A DNA stretch of 64,000 nucleotides from assembly GCA_035699705.1 (NCBI GenBank), contig DASSPI010000019.1:11961-75960 (forward strand). The letters are read 5' to 3'. A program made the position numbers and the translations under genes. Within the stretch, counting starts at the first letter, position 1, and each line of letters starts with the position of its first letter. Positions 19,426 to 27,517 of the stretch are shown here, piece by piece. The notes beneath the pieces were generated by a model. That model made no database searches and was not told the DNA's origin. It saw only the letters and a program-made list of their open reading frames with translations. Source of the stretch: CANKHA01 sp035699705 (lineage in GTDB: Bacteria; Pseudomonadota; Alphaproteobacteria; Rhizobiales; Xanthobacteraceae).

Positions 19426-21068
19426 ACGCAATGGACGTGAAGACCGAAAAACTGCTGGACGTGAAGGACCTCTCGGTCGTCTTCAAGCAGGGTGACAAGG
19501 ACATTCTCGCCGTCGACCGCGTCTCTTTCGATATCGCCAAGGGCGAGACGGTGGCGATCGTGGGCGAATCCGGCTCCGGCAAGTCCGTCACCGCGCTGTC
19601 GGTGATGAAGCTCTTGCCTTATCCCGCCGCGCGCCATCCATCCGGCATGGTGCATTTCAAGGGCCAGGAACTGCTGCACCTGCCGGAGCACGAAATCCGC
19701 AAGGTACGCGGCAACGACATCACCATCATCTTCCAGGAGCCGATGACGTCGCTCAATCCGCTTCACACCATCGAGAAGCAGATCGGCGAGATCCTGGACC
19801 TGCACCGCGGGATGAGCGGCGCCGCCGCGCGCCGGCGCATCCTCGAATTGCTCACGCAGGTCGGCATCCCCGACCCGGAGACGCGGCTCGGCAGCTATCC
19901 CCACCAGCTTTCCGGCGGGCAGCGCCAGCGCGTGATGATCGCGATGGCGCTCGCCAACGAGCCGGATCTGCTGATCGCCGACGAGCCGACCACGGCGCTC
20001 GACGTCACCGTGCAGGCGCAGATCCTGAAACTGCTGAAGGACATCCAGACCCGCCTCGGCATGTCGATGCTGTTCATCACCCACGACCTCGGCATCGTGC
20101 GCAGGATCGCCGATCGCGTCTGCGTCATGAGCGCGGGCAAGATCGTGGAACAGGGCCCGGTCGAGCGCATCTTCACGGCTCCGGAGCATCCCTATACGCG
20201 CGCGCTACTGGCGGCCGAACCGAAGCCCGATCCGGCGCCGCTGCAGCCGGCCGCCCCGGTCGTGGTTCAGACCAATGGCCTGAAGGTGTGGTTTCCGATC
20301 AAGCGCGGCGTGCTGCGCCGCGTCGTCGGCCATATCAAGGCGGTCGATGGCGTCAGCATCGAGGTGCGCAAGGGCGAGACGCTGGGGGTGGTGGGCGAAT
20401 CCGGCTCCGGCAAGACCACGCTGGGCCTCGCCCTGCTGCGGCTGATCTCATCCGACGGCCCGGTGGTGTTCATGGGGCACCAGTTGCAGGGCCTGAAATT
20501 CAAGGAGATGCGGCCGTTCCGGCGCGACATGCAGATCGTGTTCCAGGATCCCTTCGGCTCGCTCAGTCCCCGCATGTCGATTGCCGATATTCTGGCCGAG
20601 GGCCTCGACGTGCACCAGCCCAAGCTCACACGCGCGGAACGCGATCAGCGCGTGGTGCAGGCGCTGGAAGACGTCGGGCTCGATCCGGAATCGCGCTTTC
20701 GCTATCCGCATGAATATTCCGGCGGCCAGCGCCAGCGCATCGCGGTCGCGCGCACGCTGGTGCTGGAGCCGACCTTCATCGTGCTGGATGAGCCGACCTC
20801 GGCGCTCGACATGCTGATCCAGGCGCAGATCGTGGACCTGCTGCGCGACCTGCAGAAGCGCCGCAACCTCACCTATCTCTTCATCTCGCACGACCTGCGC
20901 GTGGTCGCCGCGCTTGCCAGCCGGTTGATGGTGATGCGCAACGGCAAAGTGGTGGAAGAGGGCCCCGCGATGGAGCTGTTCCAGAATCCGAAGAGCGACT
21001 ACACGCGCGCGCTGTTCGCCGCCGCCTTCAAGCTGGAGACGGCCTCCGAAGGCGTGGTGGCGCAGTAG
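19422..21068 (+). CDS. yejF: peptide ABC transporter ATP-binding protein with two ATPase domains, YejF-like
   Basis: A 548-residue double ATPase that powers YejB/YejE. The first domain has Walker A GESGSGKSVT (about residue 45), signature LSGGQRQRV and Walker B LLIADEPTTALD. The second has GESGSGKTTLG (about 330), YSGGQRQRI and FIVLDEPTSALD. Each domain ends with an oligopeptide-type C-terminal segment (PEHPYTRALLAAEP, NPKSDYTRALFAAAF). Both nucleotide sites look intact. The GTG at 19422 overlaps the yejE stop; an ATG at 19431 is the alternative. It is convergent with a small membrane-protein gene 11 bases on. Confidence 0.95.
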   Translation: MNAMDVKTEKLLDVKDLSVVFKQGDKDILAVDRVSFDIAKGETVAIVGESGSGKSVTALSVMKLLPYPAARHPSGMVHFKGQELLHLPEHEIRKVRGNDITIIFQEPMTSLNPLHTIEKQIGEILDLHRGMSGAAARRRILELLTQVGIPDPETRLGSYPHQLSGGQRQRVMIAMALANEPDLLIADEPTTALDVTVQAQILKLLKDIQTRLGMSMLFITHDLGIVRRIADRVCVMSAGKIVEQGPVERIFTAPEHPYTRALLAAEPKPDPAPLQPAAPVVVQTNGLKVWFPIKRGVLRRVVGHIKAVDGVSIEVRKGETLGVVGESGSGKTTLGLALLRLISSDGPVVFMGHQLQGLKFKEMRPFRRDMQIVFQDPFGSLSPRMSIADILAEGLDVHQPKLTRAERDQRVVQALEDVGLDPESRFRYPHEYSGGQRQRIAVARTLVLEPTFIVLDEPTSALDMLIQAQIVDLLRDLQKRRNLTYLFISHDLRVVAALASRLMVMRNGKVVEEGPAMELFQNPKSDYTRALFAAAFKLETASEGVVAQ

Positions 21069-21079
21069 TCCTTCGCCGA

Positions 21080-21463
21080 TCAGCTCGCCGCGAGGGTCCC
21101 GCTCGTGCGGTAGACCACGACGGTGAACAGGATCATCGCCGCCAGGAAGATCAGCGATCCGATGATGGCGAGAAATTCGTAGGAATGATCGACCACGGTG
21201 ACCGCCGCGATGCCGATCGGAAAGATAACGGCGGCGGCAAGGTGCAGATAGGCATGTGCCTTCGCCAGGCCAAGCGTCTCCGCGGCGGGAACCAGGCGGT
21301 AATACAAGCCGGCCAGGAACATGATGACGAAGCCGACAAGGTTCAGATGCGCATGAGTGGGAGCCAGCCGGAAATCCTGTTTCATCGCCATGCCGATGCC
21401 GAGGCACAGGCCTAACAGCAGCAGCGTAATGCTCACACGCAGCAAGAGTGTCGAAAGTCGCAT
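21080..21463 (-). CDS. four-helix membrane protein with HAHL motif
   Basis: A 127-residue integral membrane protein with four predicted hydrophobic helices (about 6-26, 38-58, 70-90, 96-118). The second helix begins PTHAHLNLVGFVIMFLAGLYYRL, and a further HAYLHL motif follows at the third. Paired His residues on adjacent helices recall small subunit-I-like proteins of the haem-copper oxidase superfamily, which suggests metal or haem binding, but this is only a resemblance. It stands alone, convergent with yejF. Confidence 0.7.
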   Translation of the reverse strand: MRLSTLLLRVSITLLLLGLCLGIGMAMKQDFRLAPTHAHLNLVGFVIMFLAGLYYRLVPAAETLGLAKAHAYLHLAAAVIFPIGIAAVTVVDHSYEFLAIIGSLIFLAAMILFTVVVYRTSGTLAAS

Positions 21464-21562
21464 AATATTTCCCCCTCCGAATCGCGGCGGGAATATCAGC
21501 GATCACCGACAGCGTGGCAAGCGGCGTTGCACGGCTTTCCACCTCGGGTTGCGGGCGGACGG

Positions 21563-22402
21563 CTAAAGCCGCCTGACGCTGGTGATCTCGCAGCCGCTCT
21601 CGCGGATGCGCGCGACCGCTTCGGCAACCGGCTCGATGGCGACCGCCATGTGAAAGGCATTGGCGTGAATCATCGTGCGCGCGTCGCGCGCGATGGCGAC
21701 GTGACCTTGCCAGAAGATCAGGTCGCCGCGGCGCAGGTCGGAAGCGGACACAGGCTGTCCCAACAATGCCTCCTGCATGTACGTGTCGCGCGGGCAGTGA
21801 TGGCCGCAGGCATTCAGCGCAATCTGCACGAGTCCCGAGCAGTCGATGCCCAGGCTGGTCTTGCCGCCCCAAAGATAGGGGCTGCCGAGAAACCGCTCGG
21901 CGACGGCGACAAAATCGCTGCCTTTGTCCGCGATCGGCAGCAGATGCCGGAACGGAATATATCCGGCCGAGGTAAAGGCCAGCGCGCCTTCGACCCGGTC
22001 GAGCTCCACCTGGGCGCCGAACGGCAAGCCGTGCAACGGCGGCAGCTTGATGGAAGGTCCGGGGAATGCCAGCGTGCGCACCGCGCCGACCTTATGGCTG
22101 CGTGTCAAAGCCGGGGGGACCAGGGCGCTCGCCGGCAGCCAGCCGACATAGTCGTCATTTTCAAGCTGGCCCCAGGCCCAGCCTTCCTCGGTGATCTCGT
22201 AAACAGTCAGGCGCTCACCCATCAGTGCTTCGGTATCGAGCGCGGCATCGGGTTGCGGCGCGCGCCGCAAGGGCGCCACCGGATCGTTCACTTCGTAGCG
22301 CGTGCCGTCGACGAAACGCGCGGCCTGCACCTTTCCTTCCAGATGCCTGGCGGCGAGGTCCGGCCGCGCCGGAGTCAGCCGGGGATCGAATGATTCCGTC
22401 AT
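21563..22402 (-). CDS. NlpC/P60 family cysteine peptidase with SH3-like domains
   Basis: A 279-residue protein with N-terminal bacterial SH3-like segments (PVAPLRRAPQPDAALDTEALMGERLTVYE and WGQLENDDYVGWLP, the latter typical of cell-wall hydrolases) and a C-terminal NlpC/P60 domain from about residue 163. The catalytic Cys188 lies in GIDCSGLVQ, with His234 in WQGHVAIA and His246 in MIHANAFH. Enzymes of this kind cut peptidoglycan stem peptides, usually between gamma-D-Glu and diaminopimelate. No clear signal peptide is seen, so it may work on recycled muropeptides. The ATG at 22402 overlaps the edge of a repeat. Confidence 0.88.
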   Translation of the reverse strand: MTESFDPRLTPARPDLAARHLEGKVQAARFVDGTRYEVNDPVAPLRRAPQPDAALDTEALMGERLTVYEITEEGWAWGQLENDDYVGWLPASALVPPALTRSHKVGAVRTLAFPGPSIKLPPLHGLPFGAQVELDRVEGALAFTSAGYIPFRHLLPIADKGSDFVAVAERFLGSPYLWGGKTSLGIDCSGLVQIALNACGHHCPRDTYMQEALLGQPVSASDLRRGDLIFWQGHVAIARDARTMIHANAFHMAVAIEPVAEAVARIRESGCEITSVRRL

Positions 22403-22466
22403 GGCCGGGCCTGTCGCGGCCATCCACGTTCTTCACGTTGCTGCCAAGCCGGGCATGACGAAAAAT
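22399..22466. repeat. GTCATGGCCGGG-type palindromic repeat
   Basis: The unit begins GTCATGGCCGGGCC, ends CCGGGCATGAC and has a central CATCCACGTTCTTCACGTTG, so it can fold with its ends paired. It lies in the gap between the NlpC/P60 gene and the M17 aminopeptidase gene, touching the start codon of the former. A diverged relative in the opposite orientation lies at 43863-43940. Confidence 0.65.
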
Positions 22467-22474
22467 GGGCTGTG

Positions 22475-23860
22475 CTATTCATAACGCTCCTTCAACAATG
22501 CATAGATCGCGCGCGCGGCCTGGCATTCTCCGCCCTCGGGCCGGCCCGGCTTGGCGCTCGGCGTCCAGGCATAGATATCCAGGTGCAGCCAGGTTTTCGC
22601 GGCCTCGACAAAGCGCTTCATGAAGAGGGCGCAGGTGATCGAGCCGGCAAAGCTGCCGGTCGAGACATTGTTGATATCGGCGGTCTTCGACTCCAGCATC
22701 GCCTCATAGGGCCGCCACAGCGGTAGCCGCCAGAGCGGATCGTTCTCGGCCGCGGCATGCTGCGCCACCTTGGCCGCCAGCGCTTCGTCGTCGGTATAGA
22801 AGGGCGGCAGCTCCGGCCCGAGCGCCACCCGCGCCGCGCCGGTGAGGGTCCCCATATCGATCAACAGTTCCGGCGCTTCCTCGTCGGCGAGCGCCAGCGC
22901 GTCAGCCAGGATCAGCCGGCCTTCGGCATCGGTATTGCCGATCTCGACCGTGATTCCCTTGCGCGAGCGGTAGATGTCGAGTGGCCGCATCGCGGAACCG
23001 GAGATCGCGTTTTCCACCGCCGGGATAAGCACGCGCAAGCGGATCTTGAGCTTGGCGTCCATCGCCATCTGCGCCAGCGCCAGGACGTTGGCCGCGCCGC
23101 CCATGTCCTTCTTCATGATCAGCATGGCGTTGTCGGGTTTGATATCGAGCCCGCCGGAATCGAAACACACGCCCTTGCCGACCAGCGTGACTTTCGGCGC
23201 TTTGGGGTCGCCCCAGGTCATATCGATCAGCCGCGGCGCCCCGGCGGCGGCGCGGCCGACGGCGTGGATCAGCGGAAAATTCCGCGCCAGCAGATCGTCA
23301 CCGACGATCACGTTGATGTTCGCACCGAACCGGGTGGCCACATCGCGCGCCGCCTTCTCCAGCTCGGCCGGCCCCATGTCGTTGGCCGGCGTATTGATCA
23401 GGTCGCGCGTCAGGAAGGCGGCTTCCACGATGCGGGAGATTTCAGCGGCATCGACGCCTTCCGGGATCTCCAGCCGCACGGTCCTGCCGTCGCTTTTGCG
23501 GTAACGCGTGAAACGGTAGCTGCCGAGTGCGAAGGCAAGCGCGGCAAGGCGCGCATCATGCGGGGCATTGGCGAAGCGATAGCTGCCGGACGGGAGCAGC
23601 TCGGCGAGCTTGCCGGGCAGGAACAGGTTCTTGTTCGCGGCCTTCGGATTCTCGATGCCGAACAGCACGCTGCCCAGCTTGTTGTTCGCGCCCGGCACCA
23701 GCAGGTGACTGCCCGGCCGCGGCTCGTAGCCGGCCGCGCGCGCGAAAACCCGGGTGGCGGCGTCGAGCGGCCCGCCGCCGTCCTCCCAACCGGCTGGGGT
23801 GACGAACCAGATCGGTACCGCGTCGGAAGCTTCACCGCGCGCAACAAAGATCGGATGCAT
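22475..23860 (-). CDS. leucyl aminopeptidase family protein (M17)
   Basis: A 461-residue M17 metallo-aminopeptidase, which removes N-terminal residues from peptides using two metal ions. Metal and catalytic residues are visible in LVGKGVCFDSGGLDIKP, MIMKKDMGGAANVLAL and NTDAEGRLILADAL, the last being the family signature. Family length and domain order are complete: a variable N-terminal domain to about residue 150 and the catalytic domain after it. It may act with the adjacent NlpC/P60 enzyme in peptide recycling, but that rests only on proximity. Confidence 0.92.
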   Translation of the reverse strand: MHPIFVARGEASDAVPIWFVTPAGWEDGGGPLDAATRVFARAAGYEPRPGSHLLVPGANNKLGSVLFGIENPKAANKNLFLPGKLAELLPSGSYRFANAPHDARLAALAFALGSYRFTRYRKSDGRTVRLEIPEGVDAAEISRIVEAAFLTRDLINTPANDMGPAELEKAARDVATRFGANINVIVGDDLLARNFPLIHAVGRAAAGAPRLIDMTWGDPKAPKVTLVGKGVCFDSGGLDIKPDNAMLIMKKDMGGAANVLALAQMAMDAKLKIRLRVLIPAVENAISGSAMRPLDIYRSRKGITVEIGNTDAEGRLILADALALADEEAPELLIDMGTLTGAARVALGPELPPFYTDDEALAAKVAQHAAAENDPLWRLPLWRPYEAMLESKTADINNVSTGSFAGSITCALFMKRFVEAAKTWLHLDIYAWTPSAKPGRPEGGECQAARAIYALLKERYE

Positions 23861-23996
23861 GCAAATTCCGTGTCTTGGAGCTTGGCGGTGCTAGCACGAA
23901 GCCGGCGCGCTGCGAAAGCCGGTCCTGGTGGAAAGCTGCGCGCGGGCCCGCTAGAGTGCCGCGCAGACTTTCCAGGCCTCACAGCGAAAGAAGCGC

Positions 23997-24596
23997 ATGA
24001 ACGACAATCAGCCAAAATACGAATTCAAGAATGTCAAAGTCTCGCGGCTGCCGCCTCTGCCGGAGCCGCTCGATCCGATCATCACCGAATTATTCGAGGA
24101 TACCGCCAGCCGCGGCGGCAGCATCCTCAACCTGCACCTGACCAAGGCGCATGCGCCGAAGCTGCAGGCGGCCGGCCGGCACATCACCCGCGCGTTGCGC
24201 AATGAATGCGACGCGCCGCGCGTGTTGCGCGAGATCGCCATCCTGCGCGCGAGCATCCTGGTCGGCTGCGCCTATGAGGAGCATCACCACCGTCCGCTCG
24301 CGGCGGCGGCCGGGCTGACGCAGGAGCAGGTCGATGCGGTCAAGGACTGGCGGCCGAAGGCGCATCTGTTCGACGACAGGCAGCGGGCGCTCCTCGCCTA
24401 TGTGGATCAGCTCGCGTTGAACAAGGGCGACGTGGATGACACGACCTTCGCCGCCATGGAGAAGCATTTCAGCCCGCAGGAGATCGTGGAGCTGACGATG
24501 TGCGCCACCAGCTATTACGGCGGCGGTCTGTTTATGAAGGCGATGCGTATCCGGCTCGACGAGCCGCATAAAAAAGCCGCGCCCGGGAAATTCTGA
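23997..24596 (+). CDS. carboxymuconolactone decarboxylase (AhpD-like) family protein
   Basis: A 199-residue soluble all-helical protein of the carboxymuconolactone decarboxylase/AhpD superfamily. The core reads LREIAILRASILVGCAYEEHHH, containing the family's E...H pattern with one Cys before it, and LLAYVDQLALNKGDVDD. The AhpD-type CxxC is not present, so an alkylhydroperoxidase role is not supported. The true substrate is unknown. It is divergent from the M17 gene, 136 bases apart. Confidence 0.85.
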   Translation: MNDNQPKYEFKNVKVSRLPPLPEPLDPIITELFEDTASRGGSILNLHLTKAHAPKLQAAGRHITRALRNECDAPRVLREIAILRASILVGCAYEEHHHRPLAAAAGLTQEQVDAVKDWRPKAHLFDDRQRALLAYVDQLALNKGDVDDTTFAAMEKHFSPQEIVELTMCATSYYGGGLFMKAMRIRLDEPHKKAAPGKF

Positions 24597-24705
24597 GCTT
24601 CGGAAATGCGTGCGGGGCAGCATTAACCTCTCATTAGGGTTAACGCCTTATTGCTGAGGGTCGATGGGCGCGTGCGGATGCGTCCCAAGCCATGACCCGA
24701 TCGCC

Positions 24706-25536
24706 ATGCGATTAGCCCCTTTCGGCCCGTCCCGCCTGCTCGCTTCGACGGCGCTTGCGGCCTTGCTGGCCGCGGGCCTCGCGGGCTGCAAAACCACCAA
24801 GGGACCGGAAACCACCGGCTCGCTTGCGGCCGCGCCGCGGCCGACCACCGAGGCCGAGTGGCGCAGCGCGCTGGAAAAATGGGAGGCGCTCTATCGCGCC
24901 CGTCCCGACGACGTGATCAACGCCACGCATTATGCGCAGGCTTTGCGCGCAACCGGCCAGCGTGCCCAGGCGGTGGCCGTGCTGGAACAAGCCACGATCA
25001 AGAACCCGCATGACAAGGCGCTGCTCGGCGCCTATGGCCGTGCGCTTGCGGAAATCGGCAACTACAATCAGGCGCTCGAGGTATTTTCCCGCGCGCACAC
25101 CCCCGACATGCCGGACTGGCGCCTGCTTTCGGCGCAGGGCGCGGTGCTCGACCAGCTCGGCCGTTACGATGAAGCGCGGCGCTATTATGCCTCCGCGCTG
25201 AAGATCGTGCCGGACGAGCCGTCGGTGCTGTCCAACCTCGGACTCTCCTACGCGCTGTCGAAGGACCTGAAGCAGGCGGAAAGCACGCTGCGGCGGGCGA
25301 CCGCGCAGCCCGGCGTCGGCCCGCGCGCCCGGCAAAATCTCGCCCTGGTCGTGGGCCTGCAGGGCCGCTTTGCCGAGGCCGAGGATATTGCGCGCGCCGA
25401 CCTGCCTGCGGAAGCAGCGGCAGCCAATGTCGACTACCTTCGGCAGATGCTGGCGCAGCAGAAGGGCGACATCCAGAAGCCCAAGCCGGCACAAAAGCCC
25501 ACCCGGGCATCCTCCGCGCCCGCGCTCCGCAGCTAG
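24706..25536 (+). CDS. tadD: TPR lipoprotein, TadD-like pilus assembly protein
   Basis: A 276-residue lipoprotein whose signal peptide ends with the lipobox LAGC (residues about 20-23), followed by tetratricopeptide repeats (for example LLSAQGAVLDQLGRYDEARRYY and VLSNLGLSYALSKDLKQAE). TadD proteins help the secretin assemble in Tad (Flp) pilus systems. The assignment rests on the repeats, the lipobox and the position beside tadC. The ATG at 24706 puts the signal at the N terminus; an upstream ATG at 24664 adds 14 non-signal residues. It is convergent with tadC. Confidence 0.85.
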   Translation: MRLAPFGPSRLLASTALAALLAAGLAGCKTTKGPETTGSLAAAPRPTTEAEWRSALEKWEALYRARPDDVINATHYAQALRATGQRAQAVAVLEQATIKNPHDKALLGAYGRALAEIGNYNQALEVFSRAHTPDMPDWRLLSAQGAVLDQLGRYDEARRYYASALKIVPDEPSVLSNLGLSYALSKDLKQAESTLRRATAQPGVGPRARQNLALVVGLQGRFAEAEDIARADLPAEAAAANVDYLRQMLAQQKGDIQKPKPAQKPTRASSAPALRS

Positions 25537-25567
25537 ACTGCCAATTTGAACGGCTAGCCGGCGCGCC

Positions 25568-26542
25568 TTAGCGGATCCCCATCACTTTGATGACCGCCGG
25601 CCCGAGAATCACCACGAACAGCACCGGCAGGAAGAATAGGATCATCGGCACGGTCAGCTTGGGCGGCAGGCCGGCGGCCTTCTTCTCGGCTTCCGCCATG
25701 CGCATATCGCGATTCTCCTGCGCCATGACGCGCAGCGTCTGGCCGAGCGGGGTGCCGTAGCGCTCCGCCTGCTGCAGCGCCACGCAAACAGACTTCACGC
25801 CTTCCAGGTTGGTGCGTTTGGCCAGGTTCTCGTAAGCCTGCCGGCGGTCCGGGAGATAGGACAGCTCGGCGGTCGTCAGCGTGAACTCCTCCGCCAGCGC
25901 CACCGATTGGGTGCCGATTTCCTCGGCCACGCGCCTGAACGCAGCCTCGATCGACATGCCCGATTCCACGCAGATCAAGAGCAGGTCGAGCGCATCGGGA
26001 AAAGCACGCTTGATGCTTACCTGCCGTTTCTGAATTTTATTCTTCAGGATGATGTAAGGCAGCTGCATGCCGACATAGGCGGCAATCAACAGGATCCCGA
26101 TTTTGATGGCGAAAGGCTTGTCCAGCTTCGCCATGACGAAGATGTAAAAAGCCGCCGCCGATACCAGCAGCGCGGGCGACACCAGCCGGAAGAACAGGAA
26201 GGTGACGTAGGGCGCCTGGCCCCGGAAACCGGCCTGGATCAGCTTATCGCGCGCCTCTTCCTGGCCGAGCCATTTATTGAGGTTGAAGCGGTTGACGACC
26301 GCCTGCATGTATTGCCGGGGCGTTTGCCGGAGCGAGACCTTATCGCCTTGCGCCAGCCGTTCGCGCTCGCGCTGGCGGATTTTATCCCGCTCCAAGGCTA
26401 CCGACTTCATGCGCTTTTCCAACGTATCGTTGGCCAGCAGCGGCATCGCCAGCGTCAGCACAGTGGCGATGGCCGCCACCCCGGCGAACATCATCGCCAT
26501 GAGCCGGGTATTCTGAAGCGTGTCTATCAGGATCTCGATCAT
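25568..26542 (-). CDS. tadC: Tad pilus inner-membrane platform protein TadC
   Basis: A 324-residue type II secretion F-family membrane protein. It has a helix near the N terminus (residues 10-35), two central helices, a cytoplasmic T2SSF domain (FPDALDLLLICVESGMSIEAAFRRVAEEI) and a final helix (LTVPMILFFLPVLFVVILGP). TadC pairs with TadB to form the platform that passes the force of the CpaF ATPase to the pilin. Its ATG is 7 bases after the tadB stop, at the end of the minus-strand cpa/tad operon. Confidence 0.93.
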   Translation of the reverse strand: MIEILIDTLQNTRLMAMMFAGVAAIATVLTLAMPLLANDTLEKRMKSVALERDKIRQRERERLAQGDKVSLRQTPRQYMQAVVNRFNLNKWLGQEEARDKLIQAGFRGQAPYVTFLFFRLVSPALLVSAAAFYIFVMAKLDKPFAIKIGILLIAAYVGMQLPYIILKNKIQKRQVSIKRAFPDALDLLLICVESGMSIEAAFRRVAEEIGTQSVALAEEFTLTTAELSYLPDRRQAYENLAKRTNLEGVKSVCVALQQAERYGTPLGQTLRVMAQENRDMRMAEAEKKAAGLPPKLTVPMILFFLPVLFVVILGPAVIKVMGIR

Positions 26543-26549
26543 TGGCGGC

Positions 26550-27515
26550 TCAGAAGTCGAAGTTGATCATTTTGCGCATGACGAAGACGCCGAGCGACAT
26601 CCAGACCGCCGAGGCGGCCAGCAACAGGTTGCCCAGCTTGTCCGTCCATAGCAGCGAGATGTAGTCGGGACTGGTGAGATAGACGAGAATCATCACCACA
26701 AAAGGAAGCGCCGCGATAATCGCGCCGGAAGCCTTTGCCTCCATCGACATGGCCTGAATTTTCGCCTTCATTTTCTTGCGGTCGCGCAGCACGCGCGAAA
26801 GGTTGCCGAGGGCCTCCGACAGGTTGCCGCCGGATTTCTGCTGGATGAAGATCACGATGCCGAAGAAGTTGGCTTCCGCCACCGGCATGCGCTCGTAAAG
26901 CTTGATGCAGGCTTCGCCTAACGGCACGCCGACCGCCTGGCTCTCGACGATAGCCTTAAATTCGCTTTTCACCGGCTCTTGCGCGTCGGTGACGATCACC
27001 TTCAAGCAATCCATCAACGGCAGGCCGGACTTGATGCCGCGCACGATAACGTCGACGGCGTCGGGAAAGGCCGCGAGGAATTTCGCTTCCCGGCGGTTTT
27101 TCAGAAATGACAGGATCCAGAACGGCAGGCCAAAGGCCGCGGCGAAGCCAACCCCGGCGGCCGGGATAATACCGGCGCCGGTAAGCATGAAGCCGAGGAA
27201 GGCAAACACGCCCAACAAGGCGGCCGTCAGGAAGAAACGCTGCTTCGACCAAGTGAGGCCAGCCTGCGAAAGGCGCACGCTAAGCGTGCGCTTGTTGGCC
27301 TTGTGCCTGGAGTCGATCTCCTTCAGCGTTTCCTCGACCTGGTCGCGGCGCGACTTGCCGGTGACGCGCACGGCGCGGGTGGCGGGTATCGCGCGCGCAA
27401 CGCTCTCGCGCCGCTGCTCCACGCGCCGTTCGCCCGACAGAATCGGATAAAGAAAAACCCATCCCAATCCACCGATCGCGACGGTCACCAGGAAAGCGAG
27501 GGCGAGCGGTTGCAT
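26550..27515 (-). CDS. tadB: Tad pilus inner-membrane platform protein TadB
   Basis: A 321-residue type II secretion F-family membrane protein with helices at about 5-25, 95-120, 120-140 and near the C terminus. The cytoplasmic domain reads FPDAVDVIVRGIKSGLPLMDCLKVI and VFIQQKSGGNLSEALGNLS, both typical of TadB. It forms the platform with TadC. It starts just 2 bases after cpaF ends and is followed by tadC, which supports one transcript. Confidence 0.93.
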   Translation of the reverse strand: MQPLALAFLVTVAIGGLGWVFLYPILSGERRVEQRRESVARAIPATRAVRVTGKSRRDQVEETLKEIDSRHKANKRTLSVRLSQAGLTWSKQRFFLTAALLGVFAFLGFMLTGAGIIPAAGVGFAAAFGLPFWILSFLKNRREAKFLAAFPDAVDVIVRGIKSGLPLMDCLKVIVTDAQEPVKSEFKAIVESQAVGVPLGEACIKLYERMPVAEANFFGIVIFIQQKSGGNLSEALGNLSRVLRDRKKMKAKIQAMSMEAKASGAIIAALPFVVMILVYLTSPDYISLLWTDKLGNLLLAASAVWMSLGVFVMRKMINFDF

Positions 27516-27517
27516 TG

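Noticed and set aside
24648..24848. Small minus-strand frame opposite the tadD start
   Set aside because: It has no ribosome site or similarity, and the TadD lipobox lies on the other strand.
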